Shown piece by piece: positions 1 through 9,056 of a DNA stretch of 64,000 nucleotides. Numbering within the stretch: the stretch's first letter is position 1; every line of letters starts with the position of its first letter. The notes under the pieces were generated by a model. It was not told where the DNA came from and did not search any database. It saw only the letters and a program-made list of their open reading frames with translations. Position numbers and translations under genes: made by a program. This DNA is from Vibrio agarivorans (lineage in GTDB: Bacteria > Pseudomonadota > Gammaproteobacteria > Enterobacterales > Vibrionaceae). The DNA lies in assembly GCF_030409635.1 (NCBI RefSeq), contig NZ_JAUFQF010000004.1, positions 2,080,241 to 2,144,240 of the forward strand. The letters run 5' to 3'.

Positions 1-901
1 AGATGGTTTAGGCACAGACAGCTATCCACAAGCTGATTTCGACGCACCACATAATATGATGATGGAGATTTTTGAATCTCAAGGTGTAAAGTTTGATGAT
101 GTTCTAATTTGTCCTCACTTTGAAGAAGATAACTGCTCTTGCCGCAAGCCAAAATTGGGTATGGTGAAAGAGTATCTTCAGGGTGGCAAAGTGGATTTTC
201 AACACTCAGTGGTGATTGGCGATCGTCAAACGGATCTACAGCTGGCTGAGAATATGGCCATTCGCGGTATTCAGTACAACCCGGAAACAATGGGTTGGCC
301 ACAAATCCTTAAAGACCTGACGGTGAAAGCGCGCACAGCAGAAGTGGTGCGTACAACCAAAGAGACGGACATTAAAGTGTTTGTGAACCTTGATGAGCAG
401 GGCGGTAACGAAATTTCGACTGGTCTAGGTTTCTTTGATCACATGCTTGATCAAATCGCGACTCACGGTGGCTTCCAAATGAAGTGCCAAGTCGAGGGTG
501 ATTTGCACATTGATGATCACCACACAATTGAAGACACTGCATTAGCGTTAGGCCAAGCTCTGAAGGATGCATTGGGTGATAAGCGTGGTATTGGCCGCTT
601 TGGCTTTAGCTTACCGATGGATGAGTGTCTTGCTCAATGTGGCCTAGATCTTTCTGGTCGTCCATATCTTAAATTTGAAGCAGAGTTCAGTCGTGAACAG
701 GTGGGTGACTTGTCGACAGAGATGGTGGTTCACTTTTTCCGTTCACTGACCGACACACTGGCGTGTACGCTGCACCTCTCTTCAAACGGTGATAATGATC
801 ACCACATCATTGAGAGCCTCTTCAAAGCCTTTGGTCGTACACTTCGTCAAGCGGTAAAAGTTGAAGGCAATGAGCTACCAAGCAGTAAAGGCGTATTGTA
901 A
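1..901 (+). CDS. hisB: HisB, bifunctional histidinol-phosphatase / imidazoleglycerol-phosphate dehydratase (5' end cut off)
   Basis: Catalyses two steps of histidine synthesis: dehydration of imidazoleglycerol phosphate and dephosphorylation of histidinol phosphate. The frame is open from base 2, and the first residues ([10 protein letters not shown]) match the inside of the HAD phosphatase domain, so only about the first 45 codons lie outside the window. The phosphatase part shows its zinc-loop cysteines and histidine ([15 protein letters not shown]) and the [14 protein letters not shown] motif. The dehydratase part shows the metal-binding motifs [18 protein letters not shown] and DNDHHIIES. 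It is followed after 10 bases by hisH, so the two are co-transcribed. The internal ATG at 56 is not the real start. Confidence 0.96.
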   Translation, partial: DGLGTDSYPQADFDAPHNMMMEIFESQGVKFDDVLICPHFEEDNCSCRKPKLGMVKEYLQGGKVDFQHSVVIGDRQTDLQLAENMAIRGIQYNPETMGWPQILKDLTVKARTAEVVRTTKETDIKVFVNLDEQGGNEISTGLGFFDHMLDQIATHGGFQMKCQVEGDLHIDDHHTIEDTALALGQALKDALGDKRGIGRFGFSLPMDECLAQCGLDLSGRPYLKFEAEFSREQVGDLSTEMVVHFFRSLTDTLACTLHLSSNGDNDHHIIESLFKAFGRTLRQAVKVEGNELPSSKGVL

Positions 902-911
902 GGAAGATACA

Positions 912-1526
912 ATGACAGAACAAAAAGTCGTCATTATTGACACAGGATGTGCCAACGTTTCATCCGTAAAATTTGCCATCGAACGTCTCGGCTACGATGT
1001 ATCAATCTCCAAAGACCCTGAAGTGGTGCTAGCCGCTGACAAGCTGTTTTTACCAGGTGTTGGTACGGCAAGCGAGGCGATGAAAAACCTTGAAGAGCGT
1101 GACCTAATTGGTTTGGTTAAGCGTGTTGAAAAACCACTGCTTGGCATCTGCCTTGGCATGCAACTACTCGGTAAGCTTTCACAAGAGAAAGGACAAAAAG
1201 CCGACGAGCTGGTGGAGTGTTTAGGTCTTTGTGATGGTGAAGTTCGCCTGTTAGAAACTGGCGATCTACCGCTTCCACATATGGGCTGGAATACTGTCAC
1301 CTCAACACCAGAGCACCCGTTGTTTAAAGGTATCGAAGAGGGCGAGTATTTCTATTTTGTACACAGTTTTGCGATGCCTGTCGGCGACTACACGATTGCG
1401 AGTTGTGATTATGGCAAGCCATTCACGGCAGCGGTACAAAGTGGTAATTACTACGGGGTACAGTTTCACCCGGAGCGCTCTTCAAAAGCGGGCTCGACAT
1501 TGATCAAGAACTTCTTAGAGCTTTAA
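912..1526 (+). CDS. hisH: HisH, glutamine amidotransferase subunit of imidazole glycerol phosphate synthase
   Basis: Class I glutaminase that supplies ammonia to HisF. The nucleophile motif [10 protein letters not shown] and the catalytic His-Glu in QFHPERS are both present. The protein is 204 residues, usual for the family. I chose ATG 912, giving [12 protein letters not shown], because an AAGGA-type ribosome site lies just before it; an upstream in-frame start at 861 would overlap hisB. HisH and HisF form one heterodimeric enzyme, yet here hisF lies about 12 kb downstream behind unrelated genes, so the two subunits are no longer in one simple transcript. Confidence 0.95.
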   Translation: MTEQKVVIIDTGCANVSSVKFAIERLGYDVSISKDPEVVLAADKLFLPGVGTASEAMKNLEERDLIGLVKRVEKPLLGICLGMQLLGKLSQEKGQKADELVECLGLCDGEVRLLETGDLPLPHMGWNTVTSTPEHPLFKGIEEGEYFYFVHSFAMPVGDYTIASCDYGKPFTAAVQSGNYYGVQFHPERSSKAGSTLIKNFLEL

Positions 1527-1541
1527 GAATAAGGATATTAA

Positions 1542-2279
<738 letters not shown>

Positions 2280-2330
2280 TTCGTGAGGTCCGCTTAGGCT
2301 AAACTGACTACAGTCGACGTTATTATCTTT

Positions 2331-2360
2331 AACGCCCGGTGATTTTCACTGGGCGTTTTT
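2331..2360 (+). terminator. Rho-independent terminator after hisA
   Basis: The inverted repeat ACGCCC...GGGCGT, with further pairing GGTGA/TCACT, is followed by a run of T. It ends the upstream half of the split his operon. Confidence 0.8.
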
Positions 2361-2407
2361 ACGCACTATCTGCTTATTTTCAAATCAAGACGCTATTTTG
2401 TTAATCT

Positions 2408-3100
2408 CTACGCTAAAACGACATTCTCACCGACACCAAACGCAATTAAACGTGATAGCTCAGTTAAACTACGACCTGACTCTTCACGCCAGTGGTTGAA
2501 AGCGCGTTGCGTGGCTTCTAGGCTTCGCTTGGTGTACAAACCACCTTCGATAATGTTATGTGCTCTTAGGTAGCTTTCAACATCTTGGCTCAATATGAAG
2601 GTATCTTTTCCCACTTGGCGCAAGGCGTATGGCCCAGTGTTTCCGCCCAAGCGTTGACCGTTCTTTTTCAAGTAGAGCCAAAGCCCAATAATGTTCTCTT
2701 CTGGCCAGTCTGCGATAAACTGAGCAAAACTGCCATGCTCGAGCTGAACGTTGCGCACCATCTGAGCATTCGCTGGCACGGTTTTGACCTTAGTGAAATT
2801 TCGCACGATGCGTTCATCTTGGCTTTTTCGCTCTAGCATGTCAGCAGGCATCATCAATAGTTTTTCAATATTGAACTCCCAGAACACTTCTTCGAAAGCT
2901 GGCCATTTGTTATGAATCACACGCCACACAAACCCAGACTGGAAGATAGACTTGGTAAACTGAGCGAGAAATCGGTCATCAGAAATAGTCGACAGCTGTT
3001 CGTTGGTAAGGGGTTGTGTGAGGAGGAGTTCGAGTGATGCTCGACCGCCTTTTCGCTGGCAGGCGCGGTTATAGATGTCTTCAAAAGATTCGTAGTTCAT
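2408..3100 (-). CDS. DNA-3-methyladenine glycosylase I-like protein (Tag family)
   Basis: Probably a base-excision glycosylase of the Tag superfamily. The helical core shows family-like blocks: FTKSIFQSGFVWRVI, a WPAFEEVFWEF segment, DERIVRNFTKV and a C-terminal GPYALRQVGKDTFILSQDV stretch. At about 230 residues it is longer than classical Tag (about 190), and I do not see the full zinc-binding set of E. coli Tag, so it may be a divergent branch. I chose ATG 3100 over a TTG at 3124. It stands alone between hisA and hutA, transcribed toward hisA, and has no clear link to haem uptake. Confidence 0.6.
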   Translation of the reverse strand: MNYESFEDIYNRACQRKGGRASLELLLTQPLTNEQLSTISDDRFLAQFTKSIFQSGFVWRVIHNKWPAFEEVFWEFNIEKLLMMPADMLERKSQDERIVRNFTKVKTVPANAQMVRNVQLEHGSFAQFIADWPEENIIGLWLYLKKNGQRLGGNTGPYALRQVGKDTFILSQDVESYLRAHNIIEGGLYTKRSLEATQRAFNHWREESGRSLTELSRLIAFGVGENVVLA

Positions 3101-3176
3101 AAGAGTTTCATCGAAAAAGTACAACTAACGGAAGATTACCTGACTATAAATCGCTTTACTTGTATTTTTTATAAAA

Positions 3177-3203
3177 AAAGGGTCTGATGATTTCAGACCC
3201 TTT
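3177..3203 (-). terminator. Terminator after hutA
   Basis: An 8-bp stem, GGGTCTGA/TCAGACCC, with a 5-base loop and flanking A and T runs lies between hutA and the tag-like gene. Read on the minus strand, the stem is followed by T residues. Confidence 0.8.
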
Positions 3204-3249
3204 ATCCAGTTAACGGTGTTGTATAATTTGGCTATTTGAGAAGGTTACA

Positions 3250-5367
3250 TCAGAACTCGTATTTTGCCGTAATTGACCAATTACGTCCCGCTTGAGTCTT
3301 GTCTTTGTCTTCAGCAACGAGGTCACGTACATCGTTCCAGCTGTAGTACTCTTCATCTGTTAGATTGAAGATGCCAGCACGCAGCGTTAGATCTTGGATT
3401 GGCTTGTAGTAAGCTGTCACATCAACAATGGTTGCGCTAGAGATTGGTAGGTAGTCGCCATTGATGTCACTCGCATCTTTGCTTGCGGTGTAATTCACAT
3501 TCAATGAGGTTCCCCAGTTGGACTCAGAATCATAGTTTAGGCCAGCAACAAGATTCCAAGGGTTGATGCTGTTCAGTGGGTTACCATCACCGTCTTCGCC
3601 CTCTGTGTAGGCTGCTGCGATTCGAGAGCTGAAACCTCTAACTGAAACAAACTCATCCCACGATAGGTTGTTGCCTAATTCAACCCCACGGATTTCAGCC
3701 TTGTCTTTGTTGACGTGCATATTTACACAAGGGTCTGATGGAGTCCAAGAGCCTGTCACACATTCAGAGTCGATGAAGTTATCGTAATCACTATAGAAGA
3801 TAGCAATTTCAGTAGATGAAATAGCATGGTTGTGACGCCAACCTAACTCATAAGAGATACTCTCTTCTGCTTTAAGATCTGGATTTGGTGCACTGACATA
3901 ACCGAACATTGGGTTGCCATAAGAGTAGAATAACTCCTGAAAATCTGGTGCACGGAAACCTTGGCTCACTTGGGCAAATAAGCGATGCTCATTGTTGATC
4001 TTGTACACTGTACCTAGTCTGGCCGTGAAGGCAGAGTCTGAGTATTTAGTGTACACATCTTGTGGGTTTTCACTTGGGTTATCACTTGCATCACCAGGGT
4101 CGGTTTCAAATGAGTCATAACGGATGCCAGGGGTCACAATCCAGTTACCAAATGAGATTTCATCTTGGGCAAATAGACCATAACGACGCTCGCTTGCGTT
4201 TGGCATGTAGAATATTTCGCTATCTGGACGAGTGGTGTTGTATTCAAGGTTGGTATTCTCAATATCTTTATCAAAGAATGCCGCACCATAGATCACGTAG
4301 TGCTGTGTGTTGCCGACCATAAAGTGTTTGTCAATTTGTAGGTCAAATTGAACCCCTTCGTCTGAATAGACATAGTCTTTACGTTGAACGTTACCGTCAG
4401 AAAGGTAGGTTCGGTTTGTCACACCGTTTTCTTCCTTTGAAAGCCAGTCTAATTGCCAAACAACAGTATCAGCGATCGCAGAGTAAGCGTCCCAAATATG
4501 TTTGATGCCAACTTGATATTGTTCAGTTTCGTCTTCACCGTTGTAATTCGTGTAGTTCTCATCCTTGATGGTCATATCGGCACGATTTTTTAGGTAGTTA
4601 CCTGAAAATTCGAGGCGATGTGACGGGTTCAATTGGTACTGAAGTTTGATCAGTAGGTTATCAACAGAGGTATCTTGCTCGTCAGGTGAACCGAAGTTAT
4701 CGATTTCGTTACCGTCACGGCGTGTATACGCGACAAGTGATTCTAAATCGCCAAAGCGATTTGCCAATGCTACAGATTCACTGAATGTGTTGTCAGCCGA
4801 TGAGTAGTTGAATTTCGCGTGACCGCCAAAGTCTTTCCCACGGAGGAAATCACTCGGGTCTTTAGTCTCAAACGCTACGATACCACCAACGGCATCTGAA
4901 CCATGTAAAGAAGAGGCGGCACCTTTCACCACACCTACCGCTTTCAACATATCAGGGTCAACATCAGCACGAGAAGAGTTAATGAAGTCGTAGCTATTCT
5001 TAAACTGGTTCGATTGTGCCACACCGTCAACGGTGACCTTGACTCGATTACCTGACATTCCGCGGATGTTGATACCTTGCACACCTTGACGAGAAGTGGA
5101 ATCAACCGTCACCCCAGGCGTATATTTAAATAAATCGCCAAGATCCGTGACCATATTCGCTTCAATGTCATCAGCCGTGATGATAGCAACAGAGGCAGCT
5201 GTATCTTCAATCGGGCTAGAGCTTCGTGTTGCGGTGATAACCATCACTTCATCTGCTTGAGCTGATGGTGATTCTGTTGAGGTGTGATTGTCTTGAGCGA
5301 GCACGCTACCACTGGAAAGAGCGAGCAAAATGGCTGCAGAAAGAGCAGATTGTTTGTAATGAGTCAT
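3250..5367 (-). CDS. hutA: HutA-type TonB-dependent haem receptor
   Basis: Outer-membrane receptor that imports haem using TonB energy. It is 705 residues with a signal peptide ending near SGSVLAQD. A TonB box-like segment (DEVMVITATR) comes next, then a plug domain (about 50-165, with INIRGMSGNRV and VVKGAASSLHGSDAVGG), a 22-strand-type barrel, and a C-terminal Phe (AKYEF). The haem-receptor landmarks FRAP and NPDL are present near residues 480-510. I see no histidine between them, nor in the plug position where HemR-type receptors carry one, so haem binding may use other residues. A Fur-like site overlaps its promoter. The hutBCD/reductase operon lies upstream on the same strand, and the adjoining hut genes support the assignment. 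Confidence 0.9.
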   Translation of the reverse strand: MTHYKQSALSAAILLALSSGSVLAQDNHTSTESPSAQADEVMVITATRSSSPIEDTAASVAIITADDIEANMVTDLGDLFKYTPGVTVDSTSRQGVQGINIRGMSGNRVKVTVDGVAQSNQFKNSYDFINSSRADVDPDMLKAVGVVKGAASSLHGSDAVGGIVAFETKDPSDFLRGKDFGGHAKFNYSSADNTFSESVALANRFGDLESLVAYTRRDGNEIDNFGSPDEQDTSVDNLLIKLQYQLNPSHRLEFSGNYLKNRADMTIKDENYTNYNGEDETEQYQVGIKHIWDAYSAIADTVVWQLDWLSKEENGVTNRTYLSDGNVQRKDYVYSDEGVQFDLQIDKHFMVGNTQHYVIYGAAFFDKDIENTNLEYNTTRPDSEIFYMPNASERRYGLFAQDEISFGNWIVTPGIRYDSFETDPGDASDNPSENPQDVYTKYSDSAFTARLGTVYKINNEHRLFAQVSQGFRAPDFQELFYSYGNPMFGYVSAPNPDLKAEESISYELGWRHNHAISSTEIAIFYSDYDNFIDSECVTGSWTPSDPCVNMHVNKDKAEIRGVELGNNLSWDEFVSVRGFSSRIAAAYTEGEDGDGNPLNSINPWNLVAGLNYDSESNWGTSLNVNYTASKDASDINGDYLPISSATIVDVTAYYKPIQDLTLRAGIFNLTDEEYYSWNDVRDLVAEDKDKTQAGRNWSITAKYEF

Positions 5368-5411
5368 TTTATCCCTTTGACTATTTTTGTTGCTAATTAT
5401 TAATAATGCGC

Positions 5412-5440
5412 ATGATATTGAGATTGATTATCATTTGCAA
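5412..5440 (-). promoter_or_regulatory. hutA promoter with Fur box in the spacer
   Basis: On the minus strand, a -35-like TTGCAA (5440-5435) and a -10-like TATCAT (5417-5412) are separated by exactly 17 bases. The spacer contains TGAGATTGATTATCA on the plus strand (5419-5433), which fits the 7-1-7 Fur pattern (TGATAATnATTATCA) at all but two positions. Iron-dependent repression of hutA is the natural reading. Confidence 0.75.
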
Positions 5441-5501
5441 ATGTTATTTTTATAAATTTAACAATTTGATTTAGAAGTAGGTTTCTACTTGTTTAAGTAT
5501 T

Positions 5502-6143
5502 CTAACGAGAGCTTTTGTTGGCGTTAGGATCGATACACTGATAAATTTTATGGAGGCTGTCGCGATTTGAGAGTAACTGGTGGGACAAACGAGCCACTTC
5601 ACTACGGTGAATAATACCGTGTACTTCAATGCCTTGAGATAACTCTCCCAATTGCGTTTCAGGCCCATCGACTAAGCCGCCTGGCCGAAGAATAGTGTAG
5701 GGCAGTGTGCTGCTTTGTAGCCAAGCCTCTGCAAGAGTTTTCTCTCTGACCGCACCGCCAAAGCCTCTCTTTGCAGCATCGGAGAGATATTGCCACGAGT
5801 CACCACAACCTAATGATGTCACTAACAAGAATCGAGACTGATTGTGTAGTTCTAATGCATCAATGAGATACCTATGCCCGATATAATCGACAGGAATTTC
5901 AGCTCTAAAGCTACCCATAGTCGATATTACCCAAGCATCTTGTGGCAGTTTGTTCACGGTCTCATTAACTAAATCTTGTTGGGTCGCATCGCAAGCGAAG
6001 GTTTCATTGCAGGCTTTAAGCATACGATCTGATTTATCGGGATTGCGTGAGACACCGTAAACAGTGAAACCTTGCGACTGGTAATATTCCGCCATAGCGA
6101 GCCCTAGGCCACTGCCAGCGCCCCAAATAACGATTTTATTCAT
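5502..6143 (-). CDS. NAD(P)-binding Rossmann reductase in the hut operon
   Basis: Atypical short-chain/NmrA-like oxidoreductase of 213 residues. It opens with a dinucleotide-binding motif (IVIWGAGSGLGLAMAEYY), then VYGVSRNP, LLVTSLGCGDS and YTILRPGGLVDGP, the order seen in NAD(P)-dependent epimerase and biliverdin-reductase-B-like folds. It starts 18 bases after hutD and so is very likely the fourth gene of hutBCD. There is no signal peptide, so it acts in the cytoplasm. Its place beside haem-degradation genes suggests reduction of a haem breakdown product or flavin, but that is inference; substrate-specific residues cannot be read. Confidence 0.7.
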   Translation of the reverse strand: MNKIVIWGAGSGLGLAMAEYYQSQGFTVYGVSRNPDKSDRMLKACNETFACDATQQDLVNETVNKLPQDAWVISTMGSFRAEIPVDYIGHRYLIDALELHNQSRFLLVTSLGCGDSWQYLSDAAKRGFGGAVREKTLAEAWLQSSTLPYTILRPGGLVDGPETQLGELSQGIEVHGIIHRSEVARLSHQLLSNRDSLHKIYQCIDPNANKSSR

Positions 6144-6161
6144 CCTTATACTCCAAGGGAA

Positions 6162-6929
6162 TTAACTAATAACGATAGGGTAGTGACCACTCGGGTGAGT
6201 CATCACATTGACTTTCCAGTTGTAAACCGACTCTATAAGCGCAGGAGTAAGCACCTCTTCTGGTGTACCATCTGCTGCAATTTGACCTTCATTGAGCACA
6301 ATCAGTCGATCGCCATATTGAGCGGCAAGATTTAAGTCATGGATGACCGCGACAACGGCTGAGCCTTGATTGGCCATCTCTTTAGCCAACTGGAGTGTTC
6401 TATGCTGATGACCTAAGTCTAGTGCTGATGTTGGTTCATCCAACAGCAGGGCACACTTGTCCTCACTTTGAGAGATTTGCGTTAGAACACGAGCTAAGTG
6501 AACACGCTGTTTCTCACCCCCAGAAAGAGAGGGAAAAAGGCGATCGGCTAGATGAGTAACCTCAGTACGCTGCATATTTTGCGAAGCAATCTTAGTAATG
6601 CCTTTTTGGCATGAGTGTAGGTTTAGGCCCCCTAGTTCAACTACTTCTCTTGCAGTAAAGGCAAAAGTGAGGTTGCTGTGTTGTGGCAATACACCGACAT
6701 GCTTAGCCAGGTGAGCAGGATTCCATTCATCGAGATTACGCCCAAAATAAGAGACCTGTCCTTTGGTTTGCCATTCACGGCTGATTAACTTCAACAGGCT
6801 GCTTTTTCCAGTGCCATTTGGGCCTAATAGAATGGTAAATTCACCCCCCTTAATGGATGCAGAGGTCTGCTTGAGGATCGTTTTTTTTCCTAACGTTAGG
6901 TTAAGATCTGAAAATGCTATTGCACTCAT
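6162..6929 (-). CDS. hutD: HutD, haem ABC transporter ATPase
   Basis: Cytoplasmic ATPase that drives haem import through HutC. Walker A GPNGTGKS (about residues 36-43), signature LSGGEKQRVHLAR, Walker B LLLDEPTSALD and the switch His in VIHDLNLAA are all intact. It is 255 residues. I chose the ATG at 6929 (MSAIAFSDL) because it overlaps the hutC stop as ATGA; a longer frame to 6962 would run deep into hutC. It is followed by the reductase gene. Confidence 0.92.
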   Translation of the reverse strand: MSAIAFSDLNLTLGKKTILKQTSASIKGGEFTILLGPNGTGKSSLLKLISREWQTKGQVSYFGRNLDEWNPAHLAKHVGVLPQHSNLTFAFTAREVVELGGLNLHSCQKGITKIASQNMQRTEVTHLADRLFPSLSGGEKQRVHLARVLTQISQSEDKCALLLDEPTSALDLGHQHRTLQLAKEMANQGSAVVAVIHDLNLAAQYGDRLIVLNEGQIAADGTPEEVLTPALIESVYNWKVNVMTHPSGHYPIVIS

Positions 6930-7984
6930 GCCAGTCGACCTTTTTGTTGAATCAGTAACCAAATGAAGAACGGTGCACCAAGTAGTGCTGTGACGATACC
7001 AACCGGCATATCAAGTGGTGCGACCACAGTACGAGCAAGCATATCGGCGACAAGCAGGAGCAACGCACCAAGAATCATTGCCAAAGGAATAAGACGCTTA
7101 TGGTTTGGCCCACCGATCATACGGCCTATGTGCGGCACAATCAGACCGATAAAGCCGATCATACCTGCGAGAGAGACAGTGATACCGACGCCGGCCGCCG
7201 TGAGTAGTATCATGCGCTTTTTTAATCGCTGTACATCAATACCCATGTGATTGGCTTCAGCTTCACCAAGGAGTAAAGCATTCAACTTATCTGCATCACG
7301 ATAGAATAGAAGGAACAAGCCGATCAGTGCTGTAAACCCGAGCAAGATACCTTTCCAGTCAGCGCCAGCAAGTGAGCCCATACTCCATAGTGAGAGATCG
7401 CGTAAAGCTTGGTCGTCTGCGTAGTAGTTCATTAACCCAAGACCAGCGCCAGCAAGTGCGCTAATCGCAACACCCGCAAGCAGCATCATAGCGACAGAGG
7501 TACCACTTGAGCTGGTGCCGAGCTTATAGACCAAGACGGTTGAGATAGCGCCGCCAAGAAAGGCAAACACTGGAACTGTGCCAAAAAGCAGTACGATAGG
7601 GTAGCTAGCAGCGAGTGAGCCAAAGAGGACAATCGCGATGGCTGCGCCTAGTGATGCCCCTGCTGATACACCAATGATTCCTGGGTCTGCAAGAGGGTTA
7701 CGAAAGAGTCCTTGCATGACGGTACCACACATTGCGAGTAAGCCACCAACTGCAATACACAGGAGAGTACGCGGCAGTCGAACCTGTTGAACCACCATCA
7801 AAACATGTTGAGGTAAATCAGACTCATAAGGGAGCAGTGCCTTCATACTATCAGCGAAACCAATGTCCATTGGCCCCATCGCAATCGAACTAATGACCGC
7901 GGCATAAAGCAATATCGCACCAAAAATCAAAAGGCTCGCTAGAGGTAGGCGTTGAGAGCTTAGCCTTTGCAACAATTGAGACAT
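6926..7984 (-). CDS. hutC: HutC, haem ABC transporter permease
   Basis: FecCD-family inner-membrane permease of 352 residues with about ten hydrophobic segments. Family landmarks include VRLPRTLLCIAVGGLLAMCG, GLFRNPLADPGIIGVSAGASLGA near residues 90-115, and GMIGFIGLIVPHIGRMIGGPNHK near 275-300, the loop that contacts the ATPase. It starts 2 bases after hutB stops and overlaps hutD, consistent with tight translational coupling in the hutBCD operon. Confidence 0.93.
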   Translation of the reverse strand: MSQLLQRLSSQRLPLASLLIFGAILLYAAVISSIAMGPMDIGFADSMKALLPYESDLPQHVLMVVQQVRLPRTLLCIAVGGLLAMCGTVMQGLFRNPLADPGIIGVSAGASLGAAIAIVLFGSLAASYPIVLLFGTVPVFAFLGGAISTVLVYKLGTSSSGTSVAMMLLAGVAISALAGAGLGLMNYYADDQALRDLSLWSMGSLAGADWKGILLGFTALIGLFLLFYRDADKLNALLLGEAEANHMGIDVQRLKKRMILLTAAGVGITVSLAGMIGFIGLIVPHIGRMIGGPNHKRLIPLAMILGALLLLVADMLARTVVAPLDMPVGIVTALLGAPFFIWLLIQQKGRLA

Positions 7985-7986
7985 TT

Positions 7987-8835
7987 TTACTTCGCCTCAC
8001 TTTCGAAACGCTCGTGAAGCGTCTCAGCAAGCGTCAAGCTTTCTAGTCCAAAGCCCCCAATAATTGCTCGACCTGGAATAGGAATAATGTTGTTGTTAGC
8101 GCCTGCAGGAGTTGCAGCGAGAAGGGGCATTTTAGCGATTATCTCGTCGATGCTGCCCATTGTGCCTAAGGTGCGTTCAGCGATTAGGATATAGTCGGGT
8201 TGCAGTTCCAATACTGCTTCGACTGACATCGGTTTATAAGATTCAAATTGAGGTGAAGCAGGGTTGTTTGCACCGGCGACTTTGATCACTGCATCGACTG
8301 GCGTGTTTTGACCCGCAACCGTAATAGGGCGTCCTTCACTCAGCATCACAAAAATGACTTTGGGTGGAGCTTGAAGTGTCTGTCCTTCCAAGGAGTCTAA
8401 TCTTTGGTTGATATCGGCTTTGAGTGCCTGTGCCTTGTTTTGGGTGTCGGTAAGCATCGCTACTTGATCGATACGGTTGTTGATACTTGCTCTATCAATA
8501 CCTGTAGAAACGGTTTCGACATCAACGCCGGCATTTTTGAGTGAGGTAATGGTGGTTTCAGGACCCATTTCAGGAGAGCCGATAATTATACTTGGTGCAA
8601 GCGCAAGCAGGCCTTCTGTAGAGAGTTGTCGGTGGTAGCCAACCTGTGGGATATCCGTTTCTGCAACGAAAGATTGACTAGTTGAATCAACAGCAACCAA
8701 TTTATCTTGAGCTCCTAAAGCGTATATCAATTCTGTCACAGTGGAGCCAGCACTAATAATTCTGACGTCTTTTGCCATTGATGGAAGGGAAACGAGCAGT
8801 GTGGCGATTGCTGCAATCAGAGTCTTTTTAGTCAT
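7987..8835 (-). CDS. hutB: HutB, periplasmic haem-binding protein
   Basis: Substrate-binding protein for haem import (type III, TroA/BtuF-like fold). It is 282 residues when started at ATG 8835, where MTKKTLIAAIATLLVSLPSMAKD forms a clear signal peptide; the longer frame from 8874 would hide it. Family motifs include IISAGSTVTELIYALGA, QVGYHRQLSTEGLLALAPSIII and the late ...RAIIGGFGLESLTLAETLHE. First gene of hutBCD plus reductase, divergent from hutW. Confidence 0.92.
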   Translation of the reverse strand: MTKKTLIAAIATLLVSLPSMAKDVRIISAGSTVTELIYALGAQDKLVAVDSTSQSFVAETDIPQVGYHRQLSTEGLLALAPSIIIGSPEMGPETTITSLKNAGVDVETVSTGIDRASINNRIDQVAMLTDTQNKAQALKADINQRLDSLEGQTLQAPPKVIFVMLSEGRPITVAGQNTPVDAVIKVAGANNPASPQFESYKPMSVEAVLELQPDYILIAERTLGTMGSIDEIIAKMPLLAATPAGANNNIIPIPGRAIIGGFGLESLTLAETLHERFESEAK

Positions 8836-8940
8836 CTTATCTATCCGTAAATTCAGTTTAAATCGCTGAAACAATGAGAGACCTTGGTTAAAGAATACTA
8901 TGAGCTCTCATCACGATATCAGCGGCATCCATTATCCATT

Positions 8941-8993
8941 AAATGCAAATAAGATCAATTATCAATTGCATTTGTATTTACAGTTAGTATTAT
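8941..8993 (+). promoter_or_regulatory. hutW promoter with Fur-like site in the hutB/hutW divergent region
   Basis: A -35-like TTGCAT (8966-8971) and a -10-like TATTAT (8988-8993) have a 16-base spacer. A Fur-like 15-mer (8950-8964, TAAGATCAATTATCA) abuts the -35; its right half is perfect and its left half weak. An inverted repeat AAATGCAA (8941-8948) / TTGCATTT (8966-8973) encloses it. The region also faces hutB on the other strand, so one site could control both operons. Confidence 0.6.
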
Positions 8994-9056
8994 TGTGCGG
9001 CAAAACAAGGTTAGTCATGGGTGGCTAACTCTCTATTTTCAAAGCAAGTAAGCAGC

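Noticed and set aside
992..1300. Long minus-strand frames inside hisH, and similar antisense frames in many genes
   Set aside because: They lie opposite clearly conserved genes, carry no ribosome site or family motif, and follow from codon bias.
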